Of a DNA stretch of 62,054 nucleotides, positions 8,534-17,538 are shown in pieces (within the stretch, counting starts at the first letter, position 1; every line of letters begins with the position of its first letter). A model generated the notes under the pieces. It saw nothing but the letters and a program-made list of their open reading frames with translations. It was not told the origin of the DNA and ran no database searches. Source of the DNA: Actinomycetes bacterium (lineage in GTDB: Bacteria; Actinomycetota; Acidimicrobiia; Acidimicrobiales; RAAP-2); NCBI GenBank assembly GCA_021791145.1, contig JAJYXE010000042.1, forward strand, positions 1-62,054. The letters are read 5' to 3'. The position numbers were made by a program, and so were the translations under genes.

Positions 8534-8668
8534 CCGGTCGTCGTCCTGCGCGAGAGCACCCACAGGACCGATCCTGGCAGACGACCATGACGCCCACGTG
8601 AATGGGCGGCGCTGCCGGGGACCTCGGTGCCGCCTGGGACCGCGCGCGCTGAGGTAGGTTGCGCGCGA

Positions 8669-10030
8669 ATGCCTGGGTCCCGCCACCACCTGCGGCGTTC
8701 CCATCTCCTCGCCGGCGCCATCGCCGTCGTCGTCGTCGCGGCCGCGTCGACCACGGGGGTCCTGCTCGCCAATCACCGCGCGGCCGCTCCGGGGCCTACG
8801 ACCACGACGAGCACCACCAGCGCCCCGACGACCACGACGACCCTTCCGCGCCTCACCGCCATCGGCACCTACTCGGTCGCCACCACGTCGCTGACGGTCA
8901 GCGTGCCCGGGCTCCCGCCCACAGACGGTCAGCTCCCCACCACCGTGTGGTACCCGGTCACCAAGTCGGCGGGGCAAGGCGGGCACGACGAGCGCCACGA
9001 CGAGCGGCACCGCGAGCGGCACCGCGAGCGGCACGGCTACCCGCTCCTCGTCTTCTCCCAGGGGTTCGCCCAGCCGGTCATCAGCTATTCGGCCCTGATC
9101 GTCGACTGGGCCTCGGCGGGCTTCGTCGTGGCGGGGCCCTCCTACCCCCACACCTCGCCGTCGACCCCTACATCCTTGGACCGCGCGCCCGCCGAGCTCA
9201 CGCGCCACCCGGGGGATCTGCGAGCGGTGATCGCCGCGGTGATCGCCGCGGGGCGCACTCGCGGCTCGGCGCTGTCGGGGAAGGTCGACGCCGCCGAGGT
9301 GGGACTGGTCGGGCAGTCGGACGGGGGTGACGTCAGCCTCGCGGTCGCCGACGACTCCTGCTGCCGGTACAAGGGCGTGAAGGCCGCGGCGATCCTGTCG
9401 GGTGCCGAGTACGGCTACTTCGACGGCAGGTACTTCACACCGGCCACACCGCCAGGCCCGCCGCTTCTCGTGGTCCAAGGCGACGAGGACACGGTGAACC
9501 CGCCGGTGTGCAGCGTCGAGGTCTACGACGCGGCGAGGCCTCCCAAGTACTACCTCGACCTCCTCGGCGCGACACACCTCAGTCCCTATGAGGACGCCAA
9601 CGCCTGGGAGGCGGTGGTCGCGAGGGTGACGACCGACTTCTTCGACGCAGAGCTCGCCGGGCAGGCTGCCGCCCTCGCCCAGATGACCACGAGCGGCAAC
9701 GTGGCGAACGTCGCGGTGCTGACCACAGCGTCGACGGCGCCGCCAGCCGAGGGCGCGTGCCCCACAGGACCCGCCACAGCCGGTGCCGCCCCCGAGCCCA
9801 CGACGACCACGCCGCCAGCCTCGACCACGCCGCCAGCCTCGACCACGCCGACGACCTCGACCACGCCGCCGACCTCGACCACGCCGCCGACGACGAACAC
9901 GCCTGCGACTGCGAGCACACCCGGCGCGTCGAGCGCGACGAGCACACCCGGTACGTCGAGCGCGACCAGCACACCCGGCGCGTCGAGCGCGACGAGCACC
10001 GCGGGCTCGGTGAGCCCGGCAGGGCAGTGA
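8669..10030 (+). CDS. Secreted or membrane-anchored alpha/beta-hydrolase with repeat-rich linkers
   Basis: 453 residues. An N-terminal membrane helix (about 14-29) is followed by a Thr-rich linker and a lipase/chlorophyllase-type alpha/beta-hydrolase domain. The nucleophile elbow is GQSDG (Ser217); the acid is probably within GDEDT (272-274) and the base is His303 in ATHLSPY. Two repeats are unusual. One is a charged HDER/HRER stretch (106-122) encoded by 12-bp units. The other is a long C-terminal tail of TTPPAS and TPGASSATS repeats (about 360-450). Such Thr/Pro tails usually span the envelope. The substrate is unknown; esters or lipids are plausible. Confidence 0.78.
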   Translation: MPGSRHHLRRSHLLAGAIAVVVVAAASTTGVLLANHRAAAPGPTTTTSTTSAPTTTTTLPRLTAIGTYSVATTSLTVSVPGLPPTDGQLPTTVWYPVTKSAGQGGHDERHDERHRERHRERHGYPLLVFSQGFAQPVISYSALIVDWASAGFVVAGPSYPHTSPSTPTSLDRAPAELTRHPGDLRAVIAAVIAAGRTRGSALSGKVDAAEVGLVGQSDGGDVSLAVADDSCCRYKGVKAAAILSGAEYGYFDGRYFTPATPPGPPLLVVQGDEDTVNPPVCSVEVYDAARPPKYYLDLLGATHLSPYEDANAWEAVVARVTTDFFDAELAGQAAALAQMTTSGNVANVAVLTTASTAPPAEGACPTGPATAGAAPEPTTTTPPASTTPPASTTPTTSTTPPTSTTPPTTNTPATASTPGASSATSTPGTSSATSTPGASSATSTAGSVSPAGQ

Positions 10031-10095
10031 CACCCCCCTTCGACTGAGCAGGAATCCTTCACTTCTTCGTCACGGGATCTCGCGAAGCTGCTTTC

Positions 10096-11490
10096 GTGAG
10101 CACCGTCGTGTCCGAACGCACCGCTCCGCGCTACCGCGCGGGCATGGGGCGGCGCCCGGGTCTCCGGCCTGCACCGCTGCCACGACCGGCGCTCGGCCGG
10201 GCGGCCGTGGCCGCCGGCGTACTGGGCCTGGTGGCAGTCGTCGTCCTCGGGATCGCGAGCGAGTCATCCGCTGACCTGCATGTCCGCGGCGGAGTGGCGA
10301 TGTTCCTCGGCGGCATGGCGGGGCTCGTCGGGATGTACCTCGCGCTCGTCCAGCTCCTTTTGATCAGCAGGATCCCCCAGCTCGAGCGGATCCTCGGACA
10401 AGACGGCCTCGTGCGCTGGCACCGGCGCGTCGGGCCATGGCCGATCAGCCTCCTCGTCGTGCATGCGCTGGTCATCACCATCGGCTTCGCTGAGGCCGCG
10501 CGCACCGGCGTGCTGCACGAGCTCGACGTCTTCCTGCGCTCCTACCCCGACATGCTCGCCGCCACGGTCGGCCTCGCGCTGATGGTCGCCGCGGGGATCG
10601 CGTCGATCGGTGCGCTCAGGAGACGGATGCGGCGTGAGACCTGGTGGGTCCTCCACCTGTACATGTACCTCGCGCTGGCGCTCTCCTTCGCGCACGTCCT
10701 CGCGCTGGGGCCGACGTTCGTCGGACATCCCGTCACCCAGGCCGTGTGGGCCTTCGTGTGGGCGGCGACCGCGGGAACGGTCCTCGTCTACCGCTTCGGG
10801 CTTCCTCTGGTGCGGTCCATGCGCTACCAGCTGCGCGTCGCCGAGGTCCACCAGGAAGCCCCCGGGGTCGTCTCGATCATCTGCACCGGGCGGGAGCTCC
10901 ACCGCCTGCGCATCTCGGGGGGGCAGTTCTTCTCCTGGCGCTTCCTCGCCCGCGGGCTGTGGTGGCAGGCCCACCCCTACACGGTCTCCGCCCTGCCCCG
11001 GCCGCCCCACCTCCGGCTCACGGTCCGCAAGGTCGGCGACCACTCGGCCGCGGTCGCCCGCCTCCGGCCCGGCACCCGCGTCGCAATCGAAGGACCCTAC
11101 GGCGCAGCGACTCCCGAGGCACGGCGCCACGAGAAGGTCGTCCTGGTCGCGGGCGGTATCGGGATCACCGCCATCCGCTCCATCCTCGAGGACCTCCCCA
11201 AGAGCGCGCGGCCGATCGTGATCATGCGCGCACCGACGAACGAGCAGCTCGCGCTGCGCGACGAGACCGAGTCGCTCGTGCGAAAGCTGAACGGCAAGCT
11301 CCACGAGCTCGTCGGGCCCCGCTCCTCTGTCGGGTCCCCCCAGAGCTTCCTGCGCCGGCTCGTCCCGGACCTGGCCCAGCGCGACCTCTACGTCTGCGGG
11401 CCGCCGGGCTTCGTCCGCGACGTCGTCGCGGCGGCTCACGACCTCGGGGTCCCCCACGAATGCGTGCACTACGAGGAGTACCAGTGGTGA
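10096..11490 (+). CDS. Ferric-reductase-like transmembrane flavin oxidoreductase
   Basis: 464 residues. Six membrane helices occupy roughly 35-235 and contain His109, His123, His187 and His200, the pairs expected to bind two b hemes. A ferredoxin-reductase module follows: the FAD-binding HPYTVS (293-298), the NAD(P)-site VAGGIGITA (351-359) and the C-terminal CGPPGF. This is the NOX/FRE architecture that moves electrons from cytoplasmic NAD(P)H across the membrane. The start is GTG 10096. The next two genes encode an FMN-binding domain protein and ApbE, implying that electrons are passed to a covalently flavinylated extracellular carrier. Confidence 0.88.
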   Translation: MSTVVSERTAPRYRAGMGRRPGLRPAPLPRPALGRAAVAAGVLGLVAVVVLGIASESSADLHVRGGVAMFLGGMAGLVGMYLALVQLLLISRIPQLERILGQDGLVRWHRRVGPWPISLLVVHALVITIGFAEAARTGVLHELDVFLRSYPDMLAATVGLALMVAAGIASIGALRRRMRRETWWVLHLYMYLALALSFAHVLALGPTFVGHPVTQAVWAFVWAATAGTVLVYRFGLPLVRSMRYQLRVAEVHQEAPGVVSIICTGRELHRLRISGGQFFSWRFLARGLWWQAHPYTVSALPRPPHLRLTVRKVGDHSAAVARLRPGTRVAIEGPYGAATPEARRHEKVVLVAGGIGITAIRSILEDLPKSARPIVIMRAPTNEQLALRDETESLVRKLNGKLHELVGPRSSVGSPQSFLRRLVPDLAQRDLYVCGPPGFVRDVVAAAHDLGVPHECVHYEEYQW

Positions 11491-11518
11491 TGGGGCGCGG
11501 CCGCCTCGAGGTGACGCG

Positions 11519-12055
11519 ATGAAGCGGTACCCGGTGGTGATCGGCGTCACGGCCGCAGGGCTCGCCGGCGTCCTCAGCTTCCACAGCCACAGCGGGAGCG
11601 TGGCCCTGCCGGCCCGAGCCGCCACCAGCTCGGGCAACTCGCCCGCCACACGCGCGTCGCAGACCAAGCCGCCCGCGAAGGGGACGTCGCGCAAGACGAC
11701 GCCGACCGCCGGCCCCTCGTCGCAAAGTGCGTCGTCGCAAAGTGCGTCGTCGCAAAGCGGGTCGTCGCAAAGTTTGTCGACGAAGAGCGCGACCGGCAGG
11801 CTCGAGCAGTACGGCTACGGGCAGCTGTCGGTGCGCGTCACGATGTCCGGCGGGAAGATCACCCACCTCTCGGTCGCGTCGCTCCAGACGGCGGACACAT
11901 ACTCCCAGCAGCTCGCCGCGCAGGTCATCCCCATCCTCCAGCGAGAGGTCCTCTCGGCGCAGAGCGCCCGCATCAACGGGCTCTCCGGCGCCACTTACAC
12001 GAGCGAGGCGTACGCGTACTCGGTCCAGTCCGCGCTCGACAAGCTCCGCAAGTGA
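11519..12055 (+). CDS. Extracellular FMN-binding domain protein (flavinylation target)
   Basis: 178 residues: an N-terminal signal/anchor (about 5-20), a Ser/Gln-rich linker with four SSQSA-type repeats (66-85) from a 15-bp DNA repeat, and a C-terminal FMN-binding domain. SGATYTS (156-162) is the ApbE flavinylation motif; FMN is expected on Thr159. It lies 28 bases after the ferric-reductase-like gene and 4 bases before apbE, so the three probably form one operon in which this protein is the covalently flavinylated electron acceptor outside the membrane. Confidence 0.85.
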   Translation: MKRYPVVIGVTAAGLAGVLSFHSHSGSVALPARAATSSGNSPATRASQTKPPAKGTSRKTTPTAGPSSQSASSQSASSQSGSSQSLSTKSATGRLEQYGYGQLSVRVTMSGGKITHLSVASLQTADTYSQQLAAQVIPILQREVLSAQSARINGLSGATYTSEAYAYSVQSALDKLRK

Positions 12056-12059
12056 GCGC

Positions 12060-12854
12060 ATGACCGCCGGAACGACGCTCTCCTCTTCGACCCACGAGCT
12101 CGTGCACGTCGAGCACGTGATGGGCACGGCGGTCTCGCTCCATCTCCGCGTCCGAGCGTCGGCGCGGGAGCTCTCGGCAACCGTGGGACCGGCCCTCGAG
12201 CGCGCCTGTGCCGCGCTCCACGACGCCGACGCCGTCTTCAGCACCTGGAACCCCCAGAGCCCTCTCAGCAAGGTGCGGAGCGGGACGCTGGCACTCGAGG
12301 CCGCCCCGGAGGAGATCCACGAGGTGCTCGACACCTGCAGGTACGTGCGTGCGCTGACGGGCGGGTGGTTCGACCCCTGGGCGATGCCCGGCGGCGTCGA
12401 CCCGACCGGGATCGTGAAGGGGTGGGCGGTCGAGCGCGCCCTGGGCGCGCTCCGGGTCCCCGACATCGTCGCAGCCTCCGTCAACGCCGGTGGAGACATC
12501 GCGGTGTTCGGGCGCCCCGCCACAGAGGGTTCCTGGCGGATCGGCGTCCGTCATCCCTGGAGGCCGGACGCGCTCGCCTGCGTCGTCCTGGTCGACCACG
12601 CGGTGGCGACGTCGGGCACCTACGAGCGCGGGCCACACCTCGTGGACCCGCGCACGCACGAGCCGTTGGCGCGCGGCGCGTCGGCGACGATCGTGGGGCC
12701 GAGCCTGACGCTCGCAGACGGGTTGGCCACCGCGCTGGCGGTCGGTGGGAACGAGGTGCTGTCCCGCCTGGTCGAGGTCCCCCGCTACGAGGGCTACCTC
12801 GTGCGCGCCGACGGCACCGAGGCTTGGACGGAGGGCATGACCTTCGCAGCGTGA
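12060..12854 (+). CDS. apbE: FAD:protein FMN transferase
   Basis: 264 residues from ATG 12060. ApbE features are HVMGTAVSLHLR near the N-terminus, FDPWAMPGG, the DPTGIVKGWAVERA block, SVNAGGDIAVFG and ATSGTYERG. ApbE transfers FMN from FAD to a Ser/Thr in secreted proteins. The only visible substrate is the SGAT-containing protein encoded immediately upstream. I see no clear lipoprotein signal, so its own localisation is open. Confidence 0.9.
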   Translation: MTAGTTLSSSTHELVHVEHVMGTAVSLHLRVRASARELSATVGPALERACAALHDADAVFSTWNPQSPLSKVRSGTLALEAAPEEIHEVLDTCRYVRALTGGWFDPWAMPGGVDPTGIVKGWAVERALGALRVPDIVAASVNAGGDIAVFGRPATEGSWRIGVRHPWRPDALACVVLVDHAVATSGTYERGPHLVDPRTHEPLARGASATIVGPSLTLADGLATALAVGGNEVLSRLVEVPRYEGYLVRADGTEAWTEGMTFAA

Positions 12855-12855
12855 C

Positions 12856-13896
12856 TCATGTCGCGGGCTCCCAGGGCGTCGGGGGCAGTCCCTGCATCTG
12901 GTCCGCGACTTGCTGCGCGTACCAGGAGCGGAAGCGCCGCAACCTCGGTGATGACTCCAAGGTGAGCAGCTTGCCTGCTGCGCAGTAGCGATCGACCTCG
13001 TCCAGCCAGTCGGCAAGGCCGAGGAGCGCTTCCCAGCCATGGCGCGGGACGGCCATGCGGACGTCCACCGTGCCATCTCCACGGCGTCGTGCGTCCTCCA
13101 CCTGCTCGCGCAGCTTGTCGCTCGCCGGAGCGAACGCCGCCCGCACTCGGTCCGCCAGCTCGAGCAGCTGCTTGGACTCCTCGAGGGGGCGCGCGTCGTT
13201 GGCCGACTGCACGATCAAAGTCAGCTCGCGGACGACCGCGTCGTGGTGCTGCTCGGCCTCCAGGTACACGTCGACCGGCAGGTCGAGCACCAGTACGTCG
13301 ACCGTGTCGTCGGCTGCGGCCCGGTGGCGCGCGTGCTCGCGATCCCGAGCGCGCCGCGGCGCAGGGAAGCCCGGCTCGCCCGACACCGACGCCGCACCTC
13401 CCCGGCGCCTCTCCTCGGGTGGTCCTCCTGGGTCTCGCCCAGCCGCGACGCCCGTCTGCGCGGCGTCGGATCTCAACGCGACGCGGGTCGAGCGGCTCAA
13501 GATGAACCACACCGCCTTGCCTCCGCGCTCGGTGAGGTCACGCTCGACGCCCCAGTCCTCTGCAAGCGACGCGACCAACCGCATCCCGCGCCCGGTCGGG
13601 GAGTCGGCCGCATAGCGCTTGGGCGTCGGCCCAGCATGGTGCTGGTCGTGGACATCGAAGCGGGCCCGGGGTCCCTGCGTGCGGCAGACCACCGCGATCG
13701 GGGTGCGGGCATGGAGCACCGCGTTCGTGACGAGCTCGGAGACGAGGAGCCTGGCAGTCTCGAGGCCCTCGGGGGGCCAGTCGGCGAGCACGTCGCCGAC
13801 CCACGCCCGGGCGACGCCGACCGCGCCGGGTTCGGGCGGGAGGTGCAGCGGGTTGGGCACCGGCATCTCGGGGATCGTGGAGAACGAGCGGCTCAT
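12856..13896 (-). CDS. Anti-sigma-factor-type ATP-binding protein with C-terminal extension
   Basis: 346 residues from ATG 13896. The first 140 form an RsbW/SpoIIAB-like HATPase_c_2 fold: the N-box LLVSELVTNAVLHA, then FDVHDQH and the glycine loop TGRGMRLVASLAEDWG. Family members sequester sigma factors or act in partner-switching signalling in actinobacteria. After a basic low-complexity stretch (about 160-200) comes a helical C-terminal region of about 140 residues (LELADRVRAAF, LGLADWLDEVDRY) that I do not recognise and that is not part of a minimal RsbW. No anti-anti-sigma or PP2C gene is adjacent. Confidence 0.75.
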   Translation of the reverse strand: MSRSFSTIPEMPVPNPLHLPPEPGAVGVARAWVGDVLADWPPEGLETARLLVSELVTNAVLHARTPIAVVCRTQGPRARFDVHDQHHAGPTPKRYAADSPTGRGMRLVASLAEDWGVERDLTERGGKAVWFILSRSTRVALRSDAAQTGVAAGRDPGGPPEERRRGGAASVSGEPGFPAPRRARDREHARHRAAADDTVDVLVLDLPVDVYLEAEQHHDAVVRELTLIVQSANDARPLEESKQLLELADRVRAAFAPASDKLREQVEDARRRGDGTVDVRMAVPRHGWEALLGLADWLDEVDRYCAAGKLLTLESSPRLRRFRSWYAQQVADQMQGLPPTPWEPAT

Positions 13897-14058
13897 CACA
13901 TCGATGCCGACGTCTTCTGATCGCAAGACCGATGGACAGGGGCCACGGGTACATGTGTGTCGGTCCTCACGCGGCCACTCATTCTGCCAGGTGGCGCCTG
14001 CCGGCACGCGAATCCTCGCTCACCTCAAGACCTGCGCCGGGCCTACACTCGAGCTCCC

Positions 14059-15036
14059 GTGCGCGAGTCGCCCCTTTCGTCCGAGCCGCTGCGCCGACGC
14101 GGCGGTGCCGGCAACGCCGCGCCGTGCCCCGTGCACATTGCGATGCGCGCCGCGCGCGCGCTCACGTCTCCGCTCGGGCTTCCCCTCGCCGCCGGGGCGC
14201 GCCTGGTCGCGCCCGTGCGCGCCGACGTGGGACGCAGCATCCGGCGCTCGCTCGGGTTCCGCGGCGACCCTCCGCCCCGTGAGGAGCGCGACGCTCGCGC
14301 CTTCCTTGCGCCCGGGAGCGTGGCGCGCCTGGTCCACAGCGACCTCCCCTCGATGGTGGTCGGCGGTCTCGCAGCCTTGCTGCTCCAGACGCTGCACCCG
14401 CTCGCGATGGCGGGGGTCGCGGACTTCTCCAGCTACCAAGAGGACCCGATCGGACGGCTGCGCCGAACGGCCGCCTTCGTCGGGGCCACCACCTTCGGCA
14501 CCGCTGAGGAGGCCGAGCGCGCGATCGCGCACGTGCGCGAAGTACACCGCCACATCCGCGGCCGCGCGCCGGACGGCCGGCGCTACTCCGCCAGCGACCC
14601 AGCGCTTTTGACCTGGGTCCACGTCGCAGAGGTGTCGAGCTTCCTCGCAGCCTCCATGCGTTACGGCCCGCACCGGCTCGGCCCCACCGAGCGCGACCGG
14701 TACTTCGCCGAGACCGCTGTCGTGGCCCGCTCGCTGGGCGCTCGCTGGGTCCCCGAGACCCAAGCCGAGGTCGAGGACTACTTCGTGTCGATCCGCCCCG
14801 AGCTGCACGCGGGACTTCAGGCGCTCGAGGCTCGAGACTTCCTCTTGCGAGGCGTGGCGCGAACGCCGAAGGACCGAGCGGTCTACCTCGGCATCGTCGC
14901 ATCGGCGCTCGCGGTGGTGCCCCGATGGGCGCGCATCGAGCTCGGGATCCCCGCGCCCCCGCTCGTCGACGAGACGCTGGTCGCGCCCGCCGCCCGCGTC
15001 TTCTGCGGCGCCCTGCGCTGGACGCTTCGGCCCTGA
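14059..15036 (+). CDS. Oxygenase MpaB / rubber-oxygenase-like DUF2236 protein
   Basis: 325 residues if started at GTG 14059 (ATG 14143 is the alternative). DUF2236 hallmarks are the QTLHPLAMAGV helix, SSYQEDPIGRLRRT, then EVHRHIRGRAPDGRRYSASD and LLTWVHVAEVSSFL. Characterised relatives (the latex-clearing protein Lcp and fungal MpaB) are b-type heme oxygenases that cleave isoprenoid double bonds; the His residues in these blocks are candidate heme ligands. No substrate can be assigned here. Confidence 0.8.
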   Translation: MRESPLSSEPLRRRGGAGNAAPCPVHIAMRAARALTSPLGLPLAAGARLVAPVRADVGRSIRRSLGFRGDPPPREERDARAFLAPGSVARLVHSDLPSMVVGGLAALLLQTLHPLAMAGVADFSSYQEDPIGRLRRTAAFVGATTFGTAEEAERAIAHVREVHRHIRGRAPDGRRYSASDPALLTWVHVAEVSSFLAASMRYGPHRLGPTERDRYFAETAVVARSLGARWVPETQAEVEDYFVSIRPELHAGLQALEARDFLLRGVARTPKDRAVYLGIVASALAVVPRWARIELGIPAPPLVDETLVAPAARVFCGALRWTLRP

Positions 15037-15065
15037 GAGGAGCAGCCCCTGCAGGGACTCGACGC

Positions 15066-15998
15066 TCAGCGGGGGTGCAGTCCCCAGCTGCCTTCCCAGG
15101 TCTCTTCGGGCTCGAGCACGATGAGGTCCTTCCTCGAGCGGAACGCGTCCGGCGGGCACGTCATCGGCTCGATCGCCACGGCGCGCCGCCTGCGCTCCTC
15201 TTCGACCGTGTCAGCCGTGTAGCACATGAGGTAGCGGAACTGGTCGTCGACCCACAGCTCCACTCCGCGTCCGGTCGCGGGATCCTCCAACGAGGCGCGG
15301 GCCAGACCGTCCGGGCCGCGCACGAGCGCGGTGAAGGCCGTGTCCAGCTGCGTCGCCCCGATGGTCCTCCCGGCTCTGAAGTCCTTGTCGCTCCCCGCGA
15401 CGTCCCGCTGCTCCCCGGTCGGCAGCTTTCGGGAGTCGCACACGAGCCAGCGCGACGCTGAGATCACGAGCGTGGCGGAGTCGATCGGTCCGTCACCGGC
15501 GACGAGATAGGGATGGAAGCCGATGCCGAAGGGTGCTGCCGCGTCACCCGCGCCGGTCGCCCGGGTCGTCACGACGAGACCGTCCCGTCGCAGCCGGTAC
15601 TCGCAGCGCAGCTCGACCGAGAAGGGGTAGCCGGGCGTGGGACGGATCGTGCAGCCCAGCGCGACCACGTTCTGCGCGTGGGCCTCGAGCCGCCACGGGA
15701 GCCAGCGCACGAGCCCGTGGATCGCGTTGCCGAGCGAAGGCTCGTCGAGCGCCGCCTGCGCGTGGACGCCCTGCCATTCGTACGATCCGTTGCCGAGCCG
15801 GTTCGGCCAAGGGGCGAGCACCTGGCCGCGCCCCGCATGGCTCCACTCCGACGGGCCGAAACCGCTCACGACGTCCTGCCCGCCAACCGTGTAGCTGCGC
15901 AGGGTCGCGCCGACCTCGGTGACGACAGCCTCCTGGCGGCCGTGCGCGATCACCCACCCCTCCCCCGTCGGCGAGATCGGCGAAACGCTCCGTGACAT
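15066..15998 (-). CDS. Aldose 1-epimerase (mutarotase) family protein
   Basis: 310 residues from ATG 15998. Galactose-mutarotase features are VLAPWPNRLGNGSYEWQG, NAIHGLVRW (with the catalytic-region His), FGIGFHPYLVAGD and LDTAFTAL, ending EPMTCPPDAF with the expected glutamate-containing block. It interconverts sugar anomers or acts on a related sugar. It is divergent from surE with only 48 bases between the starts. Confidence 0.85.
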   Translation of the reverse strand: MSRSVSPISPTGEGWVIAHGRQEAVVTEVGATLRSYTVGGQDVVSGFGPSEWSHAGRGQVLAPWPNRLGNGSYEWQGVHAQAALDEPSLGNAIHGLVRWLPWRLEAHAQNVVALGCTIRPTPGYPFSVELRCEYRLRRDGLVVTTRATGAGDAAAPFGIGFHPYLVAGDGPIDSATLVISASRWLVCDSRKLPTGEQRDVAGSDKDFRAGRTIGATQLDTAFTALVRGPDGLARASLEDPATGRGVELWVDDQFRYLMCYTADTVEEERRRRAVAIEPMTCPPDAFRSRKDLIVLEPEETWEGSWGLHPR

Positions 15999-16046
15999 GC
16001 GGCGTCCTCCCGGCAGGGCAAGGGTCGCCGGGTATCGTAGCGGCGC

Positions 16047-16913
16047 GTGCGAGTCCTGGTCACCAACGACGACGGGGTGCACGCGCCCGGCCTGGCCGCA
16101 TTGGCGCGCGCGCTCGCGCGGTGGGCGGACTCGCACGAGGGTCGTCACGAGCTCGTCGTCGTGGCGCCTCTTGCCAACCACAGCGGCGCCTCCGCGGCGG
16201 TCGGCACGGTCTACGAGCGAGAGGTCATCTCCTATCGCCGGGTCCGCATCGCGGGGGCCGACGACGTGCCGACGTACGGCGTGGACGCCACGCCCGCGCT
16301 CTCGGTCCTCGTCGGTACCCTCGGAGGTTTCGGGCCCCGCCCCGACATCGTCGTGTCGGGGATCAACCTCGGCGCGAACGTGGGCCGCTCGGTCCTCCAC
16401 TCGGGGACGGTCGGCGCAACGCTGGCCGGAGCGCAGCTCGGTCTGCGCGGTCTCGCGGTCTCCTTGCGGGCGGGCTTCCCCCCGGAGCAGTGGGAGACTG
16501 CGTCGGGCATCGCGGTGGCATTGCTGCCGGCGCTCTGCGACGCACCTCCCAGGACCGTGCTGAACCTCAACGTGCCGTCGGTGCCCTTGGACGAGCTGCG
16601 GGGCGTCCGACGCGCGCGGATCAGCACGTCGGGCATCGTCAAGCACGCGAGCAGCAGCATCCTGCACGGCGACGGCGGGCCCGCCCGCGGGGGCGACCCC
16701 GATGAAGGGGAGGTCCGCCTCACGCTCGGCACCGCGATCCCCACCCTCGGCCACGCCGACGAGTCCGAGGACCCCGAGGACGACGCTGCGCTCGTGGCCG
16801 CGGGCTACGCCGCGCTCACTCCCATCGTCGGCGTGCGCGAGGACACCGACCCGGACTCCGACGAGCTGGTACGTGCAGCGCTCTCGACGGTGCACCGGCT
16901 GCTCGGGCGCTGA
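16047..16913 (+). CDS. surE: 5'-nucleotidase SurE
   Basis: 288 residues from GTG 16047. The N-terminal VLVTNDDGVHAPG with the metal-binding Asp pair, APLANHSGAS, SGINLGANVGRSVLHSGTVGAT and LNLNVPS are all diagnostic of SurE. It dephosphorylates nucleoside monophosphates and needs a divalent metal. It is convergent with arfB (34 bases). Confidence 0.93.
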   Translation: MRVLVTNDDGVHAPGLAALARALARWADSHEGRHELVVVAPLANHSGASAAVGTVYEREVISYRRVRIAGADDVPTYGVDATPALSVLVGTLGGFGPRPDIVVSGINLGANVGRSVLHSGTVGATLAGAQLGLRGLAVSLRAGFPPEQWETASGIAVALLPALCDAPPRTVLNLNVPSVPLDELRGVRRARISTSGIVKHASSSILHGDGGPARGGDPDEGEVRLTLGTAIPTLGHADESEDPEDDAALVAAGYAALTPIVGVREDTDPDSDELVRAALSTVHRLLGR

Positions 16914-16947
16914 GCCATCACCGTCCGCCTGGGGGTCGGGGCCGGTG

Positions 16948-17355
16948 TCACTCCTCACCCGGGCGCGGGGTCCTGCGCCGCTCCTTCGTGAGGGAGCGGC
17001 GGTGCTTTCCCTCGAGGCGGCGCGCCCGCCCCGCCGCGGTCGGGGCGGTCGGGCGACGGCGCCGCGGAACCCGGAGCGCCGCGGCGAGCCGCTCGGCGAG
17101 CCGCTCCAGCGCGACCTGCCGGTTGCGCGCCTGGGAGCGCTCCTCAGCCGCCGAGGCGCTCACGACGGGACCGAGACGCTCGATGAGGCGCGCGCGCTGG
17201 TGCGCGCCGAGGGAGGCGGAGCGCTCGACGTCGAACCGGACCTCGACCCTGCTCGCGGTCCGGTTCGCATGCTGGCCGCCGGGCCCTCCCGGCGTCGTCG
17301 CTCGCCAGCTGATCTCGTCGAGCGGGATCTCGAGGGACGGCGAGACTCGCAACAC
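16948..17355 (-). CDS. arfB: Ribosome-rescue peptidyl-tRNA hydrolase ArfB (YaeJ-like)
   Basis: 135 residues from GTG 17355. The catalytic loop TPGGPGGQHANRTASRVE carries the GGQ that hydrolyses peptidyl-tRNA on stalled ribosomes. The C-terminus is a basic tail (GRARRLEGKHRRSLTKERRR) that enters the empty mRNA channel in the E. coli homologue. The frame is open upstream through a 36-bp repeat array encoding RADEGGGIAAGR-like units, so a longer form of up to about 176 residues with a repeat N-terminus is possible; the short form matches family length. Confidence 0.85.
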   Translation of the reverse strand: MLRVSPSLEIPLDEISWRATTPGGPGGQHANRTASRVEVRFDVERSASLGAHQRARLIERLGPVVSASAAEERSQARNRQVALERLAERLAAALRVPRRRRPTAPTAAGRARRLEGKHRRSLTKERRRTPRPGEE

Positions 17356-17360
17356 CGCCC

Positions 17361-17468
17361 GGCGCCCCGACGCGATCCCGCTGCCCTCGTCCGCCCGGCG
17401 CCCCGCCGCGATCCCGCCGCCCTCGTCCGCACGGCGGCCCGCCGCGATCCCGCCGCCCTCGTCCGCAC
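17361..17468. repeat. Three tandem copies of a 36-bp unit upstream of arfB
   Basis: Units at 17361-17396, 17397-17432 and 17433-17468 differ at only a few positions. The period is a multiple of three, so the arfB reading frame passes through the array without stops (12-residue repeats). The array occupies the place where the arfB promoter and ribosome site would be. Confidence 0.92.
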
Positions 17469-17538
17469 GGGCTCCCACCGTCCAAAGCCTAGGGACGGAT
17501 GACGCAACCGCGAGCCTCCCCAGTTACGCTCGGCGACC

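Noticed and set aside
8534..10033. Upstream extension of the 7769 methyltransferase frame
   Set aside because: The extra 500 residues are the antisense of the secreted hydrolase repeats; the methyltransferase is complete from ATG 8533.
17361..17468. 36-bp repeats as a CRISPR array
   Set aside because: The repeats are contiguous with no spacers, and the frame stays open through them.
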